Shown here: piece after piece, positions 52,850 through 63,677 of the stretch
Layout of the letters: every line of letters begins with the position of its first letter
How positions within the stretch are numbered: position 1 is the stretch's first letter
Assembly: GCF_023973825.1 (NCBI RefSeq)
Contig: NC_090121.1
Location: 124,001 to 188,000 of the forward strand
From: Plasmodium brasilianum
Lineage: Eukaryota; Apicomplexa; Aconoidasida; Haemosporida; Plasmodiidae
Length of the DNA: 64,000 nt
Direction: 5' to 3'
Position numbers and translations under genes: made by a program
The notes under the pieces: model-generated
Databases searched by the model: none
Told to the model about the DNA's origin: nothing
Seen by the model: only the letters and a program-made list of their open reading frames with translations

Positions 52850-55051
52850 GGCTTATTTTCTTTGATTTTTAATTTTCTTTATGCATGTTCTAATTTTTCA
52901 AACTATTTTGTTCATTTCCATCCAAATCCTTATTATCTGAAATTTTCTTTTCCAATTTTGCATTTTTTGATTAATGATTATTTTTATCACTTGAGTTATG
53001 TTCTAAGTTATCATCCTTTAGTTTACAATTGTTTTTATCTCTTGACATACTTTCTTTTATTTCAGAATTCATTAATTCATAAATCTTGTGGTTTCCATTT
53101 ATCTTGTCTTCTAACTAATCATTTTTTGGTTTAGAATTATTTTTATTATGTGATAAATTATCTTTTAATTGTCCATTCGGTAATTTGGAATGTTTTTTAT
53201 TATTTGATGCCTCATAATCTAATCCTAAAGGCTGTGAATCATAATTCTCGTTATTAGCTATTTTCAAACTTCCGAAACCTACGATTTTAGGTTTATAATT
53301 CTTTTTACTATCTGATAAATTATTATTTATTTCATTTCGTAATTTAGAATTCTCTTTATTATTTAATGTCTCATTTTTTAATCCTATAGAATGTGAATTA
53401 TACTTCCCTTTATTACTCGCTTTCCAATTTCCTAACCCTATAATATTAGGATCATCATTTTTTTCAATGTTTGATATTTTATATTTTTCTCCTCCATTTG
53501 GTAATTAGGAATTTTATTTATTAACTGATGTTTCATTTTCTAATCCTTTAGAATGTAAATCATAATTCTCTTTATTACACGAACCCTTATTTTCTTATTC
53601 TTTAGGACGTAATTCGTAACCTCTATTATGATCTAGTTCATTCCTCTATTCCCCTAAAAACTGAGTATCATAGTTATCATTATAATTTGGCAAAATTCTT
53701 CTTTCACCTACAAATTGGGGATCTCACTTATTATTATAATATGGAAATTTTCTTCTTTCATCTTCAAAATGTGAATTGTAATTATTACTATTATTTGGCA
53801 AATTTCTCCATGCTCCTTCAAAATATAGATCATGATTATTATCACAATGTAGAAAAGCTCTTCTTGCTTCTACAAACTGTGGATCGTAATTTTTATTATC
53901 ATGTGGAAAATTTATTCTTCCTACTTCTAAATATTGATCGTAATTATTATTATTATTATTATTTTGTGGCATATTTCCCCTTCCTCCAGAAAAATGAAAT
54001 TTGTAAACTACTTTATAATCTGATAAAAAAAATTTTGCTTCTGTAAGCTGGGATTCATAACTTTATCTACAATCTAATAAAATTTTCTTTATTCCGTCAA
54101 ATTGCAATTCATAATTATCTTTATAATCTGACAAATATTTTTTTACTTCCTCGAGTTGTTATTCACCCTTGTCTTTATATTCCAATAAGTATTTTTTTCC
54201 CTCTTCCAGTTGTGATTCACCCTTATTTATACATTCTGATAAATGTTTTTTTACTTCGTCCAGCTGTAATTCACCCTTTTATACTCTGAAAAAAAATTTT
54301 GAACTCCTTATACATGGGATTCATAACGTTCCTTGCAATCTGATAAAAGTTTTTTTTACTCCATTAAATTGTAATTCATAAAGCCCTATAAAATTCGGTA
54401 TATTTTTCTGTTCTACAGGACATACTTCGTACCTCTTTCTATTACTTGATGAATTCCTAAGTCTACCTGAGAATTGGGGAACATAATTGTTACACTGATT
54501 TGGTAAATTTATTGTTTCTCGTACATTTCGTAATTCATATTATAACCCTCTAAAATTCTTCTTCGCACAAACTGTGACTTATACTTTACAATATTACTCA
54601 ACTTATTTCTTAATTCCCTATTATATTTGTTATCTCCTATAAATTCTGTTATTCTTTTAGGTTGTGCTTTAATAGTATCTTCAAATAATTTTAATTTTCT
54701 AACGATTTTATAATTTAATATGCTATATACGTTATATCCCTTATTTAAGGATTTACTATTGGTTGATTGAACAAGAAATAGATCTATTTATTATTTTATA
54801 AAACACTTATTTCTAATCTAATAAATTTTTTTTTTTTAAAAGATGAGATGCAAATCAGCAGTAAAAAAAAAAAATAGAATTAATAAAAAAAAAAAAAAAA
54901 AAGATACAAAAATAATTGTTCAATAATGTTTTTATATTATTACATTATTGTAATACGGATATATCCAAGTTAAAAGGAAATACGTAAAAATTTTTATAAT
55001 CAGTTGAAAGTTAATATTCGATTGCACACACCGTTTCTTTGATGTATACAT
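52850..55051 (-). pseudogene. Decayed sister of the PEXEL repeat gene
   Basis: Exon 1 (55051-54944) reads MYTSKKRCVQSNINFQ and a hydrophobic segment (LIIKIFTYFLLTWIY), ending YYNN at a GTAATA donor, clearly kin to exon 1 of the gene at 48.5 kb. The matching exon 2 would begin at 54766 (STNSKSLNKGYNVYSILN), but the two bases before it are AA instead of AG, so the acceptor is lost. Codon 23 is still Arg (RKLKL), but the Glu of the PEXEL is gone. Downstream, one shift near 54530, others near 54330, and at least six in-frame stops interrupt the frame. The body is degenerate 18-residue repeats (Tyr-Asp-x-Gln-Phe-x-x-x-Arg-Arg ... Asn) followed by an Asn/Lys-rich repeat. An original product of some 640-700 residues is likely. 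It is non-functional as read. Confidence 0.75.
53590..54120 (-). repeat. Degenerate 54-base (18-residue) coding repeat
   Basis: About nine or ten units lie in tandem, each opening with Tyr/His-Asp/Asn-x-Gln/His-Phe, carrying Arg-Arg or Lys near position 10, and closing on Asn-rich sequence (for example YDPQFVEARRAFLHCDNN). One unit is enlarged by an Asn run (53942-53965). The repeats are diverged, unlike the near-identical units of the sister gene. Confidence 0.75.
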
Positions 55052-58000
55052 ATTTACAACAATAGAACTCTTAGATGTTTTCTTGTATTGTTTATTAAGT
55101 GCAATATGGTGAAGTTTTAATTTGATTTTACAGTTTTTAATTTTCTACCTATATTAAAAAAATCCAAAATTTGTCAAACTTTTATTATACATTTAATCTA
55201 CATAAAAATACTAACTACAAAAAATAACCTAAATATATTCAGTAAATTGTTTGTATAAAATACATAATTAAAAAAAAAAAAAAAAATTCATTAAAATAAT
55301 TTAAGAATTAAATGATATATGTATATACCATGTATATTAAAAATATAACACATAAATACTTAATGTTTCTAACACATATATATTCTCTAATGAAGTGCTT
55401 TAAACAAAAATAGTATTATACATATAATACTTAAATTTTTCTGATTCATTATATAATAAAAAATGTAATACTCGAAACAAATTATATATAGTCAGGTTTA
55501 CCTAAAAATATAAGGATTTAAAAGTTTTCCCAGTAATTTCTCATAAGTTATGTGTTTTGCATCTTTAATATTGTTACATAGTTGCATTTTAACTGTAATA
55601 ATTATAAAGATAGAAACAGTATATTAAAATTTCTTTTTTTTCCTACTAATATTTTATTATAGTATTATATTTCTACTTAAAAATAAGTATATAATATAAC
55701 ATAATATTTTGAAGGTATAAGAAAATAGGAACACATCAAGTGTAAACGTGTAATGAAAATGTAAATGCAAAACATTACATATTATTAAAGTACCATGTAC
55801 ATAACAAATTTTACTAAATTATTTTATTAATTTTAAATAAAATATAATAAAATCAGAATTATATTTTTTTTACAAAAAACCCATAGTATTTATGTTTATA
55901 TCTACATATGTTTCATATTACCTAAAAAATATTTTAAATAAAACTTCTTTAACAAAAATATGTATTTTATTTTATATTATTTTTTTTTCCCCAAAAACTG
56001 TGTTTTTCTGTCTAATATGAATTTTGAATAAAAAGTAAATGATTAGGTAAACAAAAAAGTAATAAATAAAAAAAATAACTAAAAATGTCTATTTAAAAAA
56101 ACAATTTTACATGATGTACGAAAATAATATTAATATGCCTACGTGTTATTAATGTTAAAATTACAATGAAAAAAATTGTAGCTATATAAAACATTTGAAA
56201 ATATGAAAAAATGAAAAATCTTTGGATCTATTATTTTTTTTTTACAACTATTTAATATTCAAGTAATTTATTTTTAACTCCTCAAAATAAAGTTATATTG
56301 TTCAAATTCAAAGAGTATTTAAGCGTCTTATATCATAAAATGAACAAACCTATAATATATACTAAATAAACCGATTAAAGTTGTAAAAAAAATATTTCTT
56401 ATTCATATATTTATTAGGTATGCAATAGTAATTTAGACATACAGTTTTTTCATAAAAATAAATGTTTTAAAAGTAAATGCTCATCTAATTTAAATATATT
56501 AATATTGCTTTTTTTTTTGTTCAGTGATATATATATATATCTATTCAAAAGTTGAAATAATTCCTTTTTTTATATATAATGAATAATTTTTTTTTTCTTT
56601 CAAATATATATAGTTATAGCTATAATTTAAATAAATTATATTTTCATTCAAAATGTATTTCCCCAGCACTGCATCATAATCATACATTTTATTTTTAAAA
56701 TTTTTTTATACACATATAAACTAAAATAATAAAAGTTAATAATTTATAGTTAATAACTATTTATTTATCAGAAATACTTTAAGGAAATAACTTCAAAGAT
56801 ATATGCAAAAATATAATTTATTTAATGCACGTTGATAATTTTATTTATTGATGTATAAATATGTATGCATATTTTTATTAGTATTTTTTTTGTTTTACAC
56901 TTTTTTTCGACATTTATGATTATTCAGTGCACGTATTATCCTTTTATATTTGAATTAATTGTACTTTCAATTAAATAAAGAATATTCTATAGGACATGGA
57001 CTCTTCTTACGAAATTATTTAACTTATTCTATTAACACTTAATAAATTATGCTAATTTTTATATATTAATCTGATTAATACTTTTGCAGTTATTAGCTTA
57101 TTAAATACCTTATTTATAGTTCAATTTTCTTCTAAATTTCTTTTTTTATATTATTGGACTGTTATGCAAATTTATAACGTTATCACTGTTATATTTATAT
57201 ATAAAGGAATTGCTTTTTGTCATTCATGAAAATTTTATCTTTGTATTATCCACATTATGCGTAGTCATATGTCATTATTATAAAATTAATATAAATTTTA
57301 GCACGAGGAAAATTACAAACAGCTGTAATAGCATGTTAAATGAAATATGTATTTTAAGTTAATCTCACATGTAATTCGTATGTTTTGCGTTTTCATTCTT
57401 ATACCTTTTAAATTCACTAAAAATCTGTTATTTTTCTTATTTACTTTTGTATATTGAGTAATGCACTCTTATAGCCAACGTTAAAATAAGAGAACAATAT
57501 ATTTATCTACTATAGTTTGCGAAAGGAAATTATCTGTCCTTTGTATTTTATATTTTTAATTTACACTAATTACCTACGACTTTTGTATTATTCCCGTGAC
57601 CTAATTTTACCTATATATTATTAACAAATTATATTCTACTATGTACCTTAATTATATGTAGCATATACTTGTTAATCTATATTTTGTATTAATGTATTCT
57701 ATTAAACATGTTAATATATGGATGCAGTATTTTACAATTCTCATTTCCGAGGGTATAATTACACTGTTTTCATATGTATTACATGTTCTGTCTTTATGTA
57801 CTTATATATGTCAATTCATATTAAGGTGAACATATATATACATATATATATATAAACAGCACAATAATCTAGGGTATATAAATTTTTATATTTATTATTG
57901 TTTTCATTTGTCCTGCGCCACTTTGTATACTTTGCTTCTTTGCGATTTCAAAGTTATAATATTTCCTGTATCTTTTTATTACATTTAATACATGCAAAAG

Positions 58001-59122
58001 TTTAAATAAATATATGCATATATATTCTTTAATTTACAACTTTCTTGCTATTTAACGAATTCCTATGTCCCTTCATTTCTGTTTACCCCCTTTTGCAAAA
58101 ATAGATCTTTATTAAAAACTTCATTTTTTTAAGTATTCCCCTTTTCCTTTTTTTTAAAATCAATTTTCCATGCTTCAAGCTAATTTACTTTATTCTCACT
58201 CTTACAGTGTACACCTTTTTTTTTTGTTCATATATTAGATGCAAGTTTCTTTTTTTTTTAATTATTTCGCTACTACTTGTTTCCTTCTACTTTTCTAATA
58301 TCAACTGATTAATAGTATACGTTAATGTTTTCCATATTTTTGCTTTTTAAAATTTTGTATATTCGTGTCTATGAAATATGTGAAGTTTAACTATCACGCT
58401 TTTATCATACTCTCATCAAATACGACATTCATAAATCTATTATCAGTATTTCATTTCTATTTTTCCTTTTTAAAAATGCATTTATTATGATACTTTTGTT
58501 TATTCTTTCAAATTAACTATTTTTTTTAAGTGTCTTCTTTTTTTCTTTTACCTCTATTAAATATTATAATTCATATGATATATTAGTTACAAATGTTTCA
58601 CTTATTGTAATTTCATTTGTACGATTATTACTACGCCTCTTATAGTATCGTGTAATATTCTGTAGAATTTATAACATTGCACATAAATATACCAATTGTT
58701 TCAGAAAACTCTTCCTGCATTTTCTTATTTTTTATGTTTAAACTTCTTTTCTTTTTTCTTTTATTTTTTTTAGGGGAATAATCAATTGCATATTTAGTTT
58801 TTTTCTGATATGAAATTAGAAGCTATATTAACTTTATAATCTAATAACCAAAATTATGAAAAGCTGAAAAATTCATCATATAGTTAATAAAAAATATTAA
58901 AGTTAGGCATTTCAAATATACCCAAAAAGCAGATATGTTTTTTACATCAATTCATAGAATTATAATAAATGCATTAATACAATTTTCTTTTATTTTACAC
59001 ATTTAAAGATTTTTCTACAAAAAAATATATGTATTTTAAAAGAAAAATTAACATACCATATGAAAATACCTATATATGGATTCTCCTATTTTTGTAATTA
59101 AGTTAATTTTTAAATAAACAGA
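55052..59122. other. AT-rich intergenic stretch
   Basis: The left end should hold the former promoter of the decayed gene, and parts of it are weakly similar to the region upstream of 48551. From about 56900 to 58800 the + strand becomes T/C-biased with somewhat higher GC, but no frame extends convincingly on either strand. I call no gene. Confidence 0.5.
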
Positions 59123-59187
59123 TTGTTCTTTAAAATAAATTTCTTCCTTAGATACAAAATAAAAGTTGTACATAAATTCAAATATCC

Positions 59188-59537
59188 TATGAAATTACTC
59201 CATTTTGTAGGAATTATTATTGTATTTTTAGAACAAATTTATTTTAACGAATGTTGTATCCAATTGTATAACAAATTTATTGCACTTCCCAATTTACTTA
59301 CCTTTTTTTATGTTATATTATAAATATGCTTTTACGACATGCTTTTACGTGAGCACACTATTTTGTATTTTCAACTTACATTTTTTCATGATAAAAATTA
59401 AGTACACAATATCAACAACAAAAAATCTAGCAAAATATACGAATGATTTACTCTTAAAATATTCTGTACATATCTATAATAATTTTCATTTGAAATATGT
59501 AAAGTATTTACACTTTTTTAAAACATATTTTTATTAA
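59188..59537 (+). pseudogene. Possible small secreted-protein relic
   Basis: From the ATG at 59188 the reading is MKLLHFVGIIIVFLEQIYFN, then ECCIQLYNKFIALPN, a plausible signal peptide followed by a Cys pair. That frame stops at about 59323. Another + frame (59280-59537) continues with a mixed sequence (KNLAKYTNDLLLKYSVHIYN). A signal peptide at an ATG followed by a one-base shift would give about 115 residues. It might equally be two overlapping chance frames. Family unknown. Confidence 0.3.
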
Positions 59538-60171
59538 CATTAATTTTAATATAAACTTTTTGTTGAAAGTTTTAATAAAGAACTTTTTAAGTGCCATAAT
59601 GTCTAAATAAAACTATATTTAAAGAGTTTTATTATACATATGTATAAATATATTAATAATTCATAAATTCAATAAAATTATGTAAAAATATGGATTTCAT
59701 TAATTATACTAATTATACAAGTGTAATATTTAAGCTGTTAAATTAAATATACCTTTATGTAACAAATAAATTTCCTATAGGAAGTATAAGATATTAATTC
59801 AAAGGAATGTATAAAATATAAAAATCATAAAAGATTTATGACAAAATATTATAATCCTACTATTAAAATAACTCTTAAAAAATATATTTATACATATACA
59901 GGCATAGAACAATATTATTTCTAAAATACATAATAGGTGTTATTACACATTATTCTAACAGCATGTGTAATAAATTTTCTGTGTGTATTAATGCTACAAC
60001 ATATTATTTAAAATATTTTATTAGGTATAAAATATTTTATTAAATGATAATATAAAAATGAATACACGAAAAGAAAAAAGAATTAATATTTTAATATCTT
60101 ATGAACAAATAAAACGGTGCTGAAGAAAAATTAAAAGGTAGAAAATAAAAAAAGAGAAAAGAAAAGAAATT

Positions 60172-61429
60172 TCATTTCATATACATACGTTTTAATTTTT
60201 TTTTTTTTCTCTTTCTGCCTTTTAATTTTTTAATATAATAAGAAGTTAGTACAAATGATATGGCACTCAATATAATGGGAACTATTACATATTCCATAGC
60301 AGATAATGCTACGCTACCAACAAAAAATAGCGTTGATAAAAACGGTATTTTTTTTGAAATTTTCTTGTCATGTTTTTTATAATACGCGTCAAAATGTTTT
60401 TCTATATCAGAATTTTTTTTTTTCACTAATTTTCCTTTTATATGGTCATAATCATTATTCTTTGTAACTGTGTAAAAATCTTTCAAATGGGATATATCTT
60501 TATTTTTAAAAGATGTGTGTTCATTGTCAATAATCTGTGAATAATAATTATTATCATCATCTTCATCATCATCATCTTCATCGGACATATAATCATCATT
60601 AGGATGTGTGAAATACATTTTATCATAATTTGGGAAATTAGAATATTCGAAGGATGGGTAATCATTTCTTTCCGCATGAGGATAATCATATCGTTGCGTC
60701 GGAGTATAGTTATTTCGAGGAGAAGGAGAACAGTCATTACGTTGCGCGAGTGAATAATTACTTCCTTGCCAGCTTGAGTAATTTCTGTTTTCAAAGTTTG
60801 GGTAATTGGCATCTTCAAAAGATGGATCATCATCACCATCAAATGGTGAATCATCATTATCTTGGAAATTTGGATAATTACCATGATTATAGGATGGGAA
60901 TTTATTACCTTGAAAAACAAAATAATTAGGACTTTCAAAATGAGGAAATTTCTTCTGATCATAATATGAATTCGTTAATTGTCGTACATTGTGAAAATAA
61001 TCAAAGTCATTCTTGTTGATTCCATCTGTTATATGTTCACAAAAATCATCGTTCATGCTTTGAAACTTGCTTCCAACTTCTGCTAAGGATCTGTTATCTT
61101 TAAAATTTAATACATCCTGGACTTTACATTGTTTGTCTAATAAGATTTTATTGATGTTCTAAAAAATATGATAGGAAACAACATTAATATAATATATTTG
61201 TTTTTATATAACATATTAATTTTTTAACTTAAAAAAGAAAAAAACTTTATAAAATATTAAAAATAAGTACAAAAAACAATGTAAAATTTCTTGCAAGTAA
61301 AATTATTACATCATCAAATAAAGGTTCCAAATTCCATACTGAAGCAATAAGCAAAAATGCTTTCGTAAAAAATGATGACATAAACATACTAATTTCCCCC
61401 TTCTTACTGTACCCTCTTAAAATTCCCAT
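60172..61429 (-). CDS. PEXEL exported protein with acidic region and two membrane segments
   Basis: Two exons: 61429-61310 and 61158-60172, with a 151-base GT-AG intron in phase 0; 368 residues. Exon 1 begins MGILRGYSKKGEISMF and holds a recessed hydrophobic segment (about residues 19-33), ending FDD. In exon 2 the canonical PEXEL RSLAE lies at residues 63-67, with Arg at exon-2 codon 23. A Tyr/Asn/Pro-rich region follows, with seven eight-residue repeats (159-214, pattern Tyr-Pro/Ser-x-x-x-x-Asn-Asp/Asn), an acidic run (233-242, mostly Asp), two adjacent membrane segments (312-328 and 329-348) and a strongly basic tail (350-368). In PEXEL proteins plasmepsin V cuts after the Leu, and the protein is then sent into the red cell. 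The tail suggests a membrane-anchored exported protein, perhaps at Maurer's-cleft-like structures; that location is inference. The exact function is unknown. Confidence 0.92.
60637..60804 (-). repeat. 24-base (8-residue) degenerate coding repeat
   Basis: Seven consecutive eight-residue units (YPNFENRN, YSSWQGSN, YSLAQRND, CSPSPRNN, YTPTQRYD, YPHAERND, YPSFEYSN). Tyr at position 1, Asn/Asp at position 8 and often Arg at position 6 or 7 are kept. The register is exact over 168 bases, without gaps. Confidence 0.85.
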
Positions 61430-62678
61430 AAATACACAAAAAAAAAAAAAAAAAAACAGATTTCTATACTATTTATTCAATAAAAGTTTATAAAAGTTCA
61501 ATATTTTATGTTTTTTTATTTAAAATTATATTTTATTTTAAAATTATGAATGAAATTAAGAAGTCACATGTTAAAATAAATAAACGGTAATATTTAGTTC
61601 AAGGGAAATTAAAACAAAATTATTAAAAAAAAGGAAAGAAATGTAAAGTTAAAATAAATGGGAAATAAAACCCTTAATTTCATTTATAATATAATACTAA
61701 ATTAGTATGTGTTTATTATATTATAAATATTAAACATATATATATTAATAATATTATATTTTAATTGTTACGTAGTAAATAAATTCATAATATTTTATTC
61801 ATTTAAACATTTTTAATTAAATAATTTTAGACGCTTTCCTCATAAATTATATAAGATTAAAAAAAAAAAAAAAAAAAAATGAAAAAAATTTTAAGTTATC
61901 TAGGTATAATTAATTCTAAACAAATTTAGTAATTTTAAATTATGTGGAAATACTTTTGTGATAATCCCATTACCATTATATTATTATATTTATATATATA
62001 ATAATAATTACAATGACCTTAAATGAAAAAAAAAAAAAACATATAATATAAAATAAAAGAATTATTAATGAATAAAAATTTAATTTTAAACACAAATTAA
62101 AACATTGTTTTCGTTAAGAAAATATATTAAATAATACAATATTTACAATAATGTTAATAATTAAATAAGGATTATGTGTTTTTGTTTTATTTTCATTTTA
62201 ATATATATTAATAATTTTCAAAATTTAATTTATGATAATATTAAATAACAATAATAGAAGAAAACAATGGATATTAATAATTATCAGCTTATTTCCATCA
62301 AAGTTATTTTTTTCACAATATTATAAGAAAAAATTCACGAGTTTTAAGAATTATAAATATATAATTTTCACATTTTCTATATATTTTTTTTTTGTTTATT
62401 TATTTTTTCTATTTATGTGTTAATATATTTTCATTTAAGCAAAAAAAAAAGATTTGTGTTCATGTATGTACAAATTTAAAAGAGAATAAGCATAACGATT
62501 CTAAATTTACATTGTATAAAATACGTAAAACACATTTTATATAAATTACACAGTTGTAAAAGAATTATAATTAAAGTATTCATAATTTTTTTCTTTAATA
62601 AAAAATATATATTAAATATGGTTTTTTAATGGATTATATAGTAATGTTACGTTTTATTATTTATAAAATAATAATTAT
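61430..62678. other. Upstream region of the exported gene, otherwise non-coding
   Basis: Begins with an A-run just upstream of the start codon (61439-61457) and continues AT-rich, with another A-run at 61860-61880. The 63-codon + frame at 62232-62423 is hydrophobic and chance-like. Confidence 0.5.
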
Positions 62679-62837
62679 ATGCCCAAACCTCCTCTAGCGC
62701 TGGTTGGTAAACATCATAATACGTATGGTATAAAAGATATATTACATTATTTAGATTATATAAAAATAGTATTAAATAATTATAATATAGAGTTTTTATC
62801 TTTATTTTTATGTTATTTGATGAGCATAAGGAAGTAA
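62679..62837 (+). CDS. Possible 52-residue ORF in a GC-richer spot
   Basis: An ATG opens MPKPPLALVGKHHNTYGIK and then DILHYLDYIKIVLNN to a stop at 62837. The first 45 bases are about 50% GC, very unusual here, and the composition (Pro, Gly, His, Val) is unlike chance frames nearby. No homologue comes to mind and no flanking exon is evident. It could be a first exon, a coding scrap, or a non-coding GC-rich patch. Confidence 0.2.
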   Translation: MPKPPLALVGKHHNTYGIKDILHYLDYIKIVLNNYNIEFLSLFLCYLMSIRK

Positions 62838-63360
62838 CTTAAAAGAAACGTTTATATTAAATTTTCTTCTATGAATAAGGTTAGAGATATATAGAAATTG
62901 TTTTTTCTTTTTCTTTTATAAGGAATTTTGTAAGACAAATTTATATTTATGTTACATGGTATACATGTGTATATAACATTATCATGTAAAACTGCGTTCT
63001 TACATGTGAACAAAGTGTAATAAAAAAATTTACTTCACATCATTAAAAATATGCATTTTTCCTAAAATATAATTATTTATATTTTAATATTTTTTTTATA
63101 GTTCTGTACAATCGCCTTTTACTCTATCCTTTGATTAGTCATCACAGAAATATTATGTATTACTATTTTGATAAGATATTTAAAACACAATTATGAATAT
63201 GATATTTTATTTTGTCCTTTATACTTAAAACATCTAAATAGTTATAATTCAACGGATACTTATTCTTATAATACACATTTTCTAACAAAATTGTTATTAT
63301 AATGCTCTCCTACTATTAATATGTCGAATTTATAAAGTTCATAAATTCACACTGTACTTA

Positions 63361-63677
63361 CTAAAAAATGTACCCATTATGAATACCATTCTGAAAATAA
63401 TAAAATCCTTTAAAATTACAAAAATGGCATTCTTCTATATTCTTTTATTGCTGAAGAAACATCATTATTTTTTTCTTACCTTTAAAACAAAACAAAATGA
63501 ACAATTTATCCTTATTCTATTTTGAATGTAACATAAATACCTGGACACCTTATTATTTAAATTTACGTGAACAAAAATAAAAGATAGGATCACGCAAAAA
63601 AAAAAATATAATATTTGGATGTAACCCAAAATAGTTTTATTACATTTCCTAACGGGACTTGTCAAAACTGAGAACAT
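63361..63677 (-). CDS. Possible small two-exon gene with hydrophobic N-terminal segment
   Basis: Exon 1 (63677-63480) starts MFSVLTSPVRKCNKTILGYI and runs through a hydrophobic segment (about residues 19-36) to CSFCFVLK, ending at a consensus donor (AAG then GTAAGA). After 89 bases there is a good acceptor (TTATTATTTTCAG). The phase-0 exon 2 (63390-63361) adds only NGIHNGYIF before a stop, giving 75 residues. Coding-like sequence in another frame (63316-63170, containing NVYYKNKYPLNYNYLDVLS) lies beyond and may be the lost rest of a longer gene. Recessed hydrophobic first exons are typical of Plasmodium exported proteins. No family is recognised. Confidence 0.35.

Noticed and set aside
53687..54046. 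119-codon + frame rich in Tyr, Phe and His
   Set aside because: Antisense of the degenerate 18-residue repeats of the decayed - gene.
56546..56692. 47-codon - frame starting MYDYDAVLGKYILNE
   Set aside because: Attractive start context, but very short, AT-rich after the first 15 codons and without support from any neighbour.
60483..60962. 159-codon - frame and a 91-codon + frame at 60654-60929
   Set aside because: Both lie over exon 2 of the intact exported gene in other frames.
62679..62760. GC-rich spot considered as a tRNA
   Set aside because: I could not fold a cloverleaf with matching acceptor and T arms, and no recognisable anticodon loop is present.
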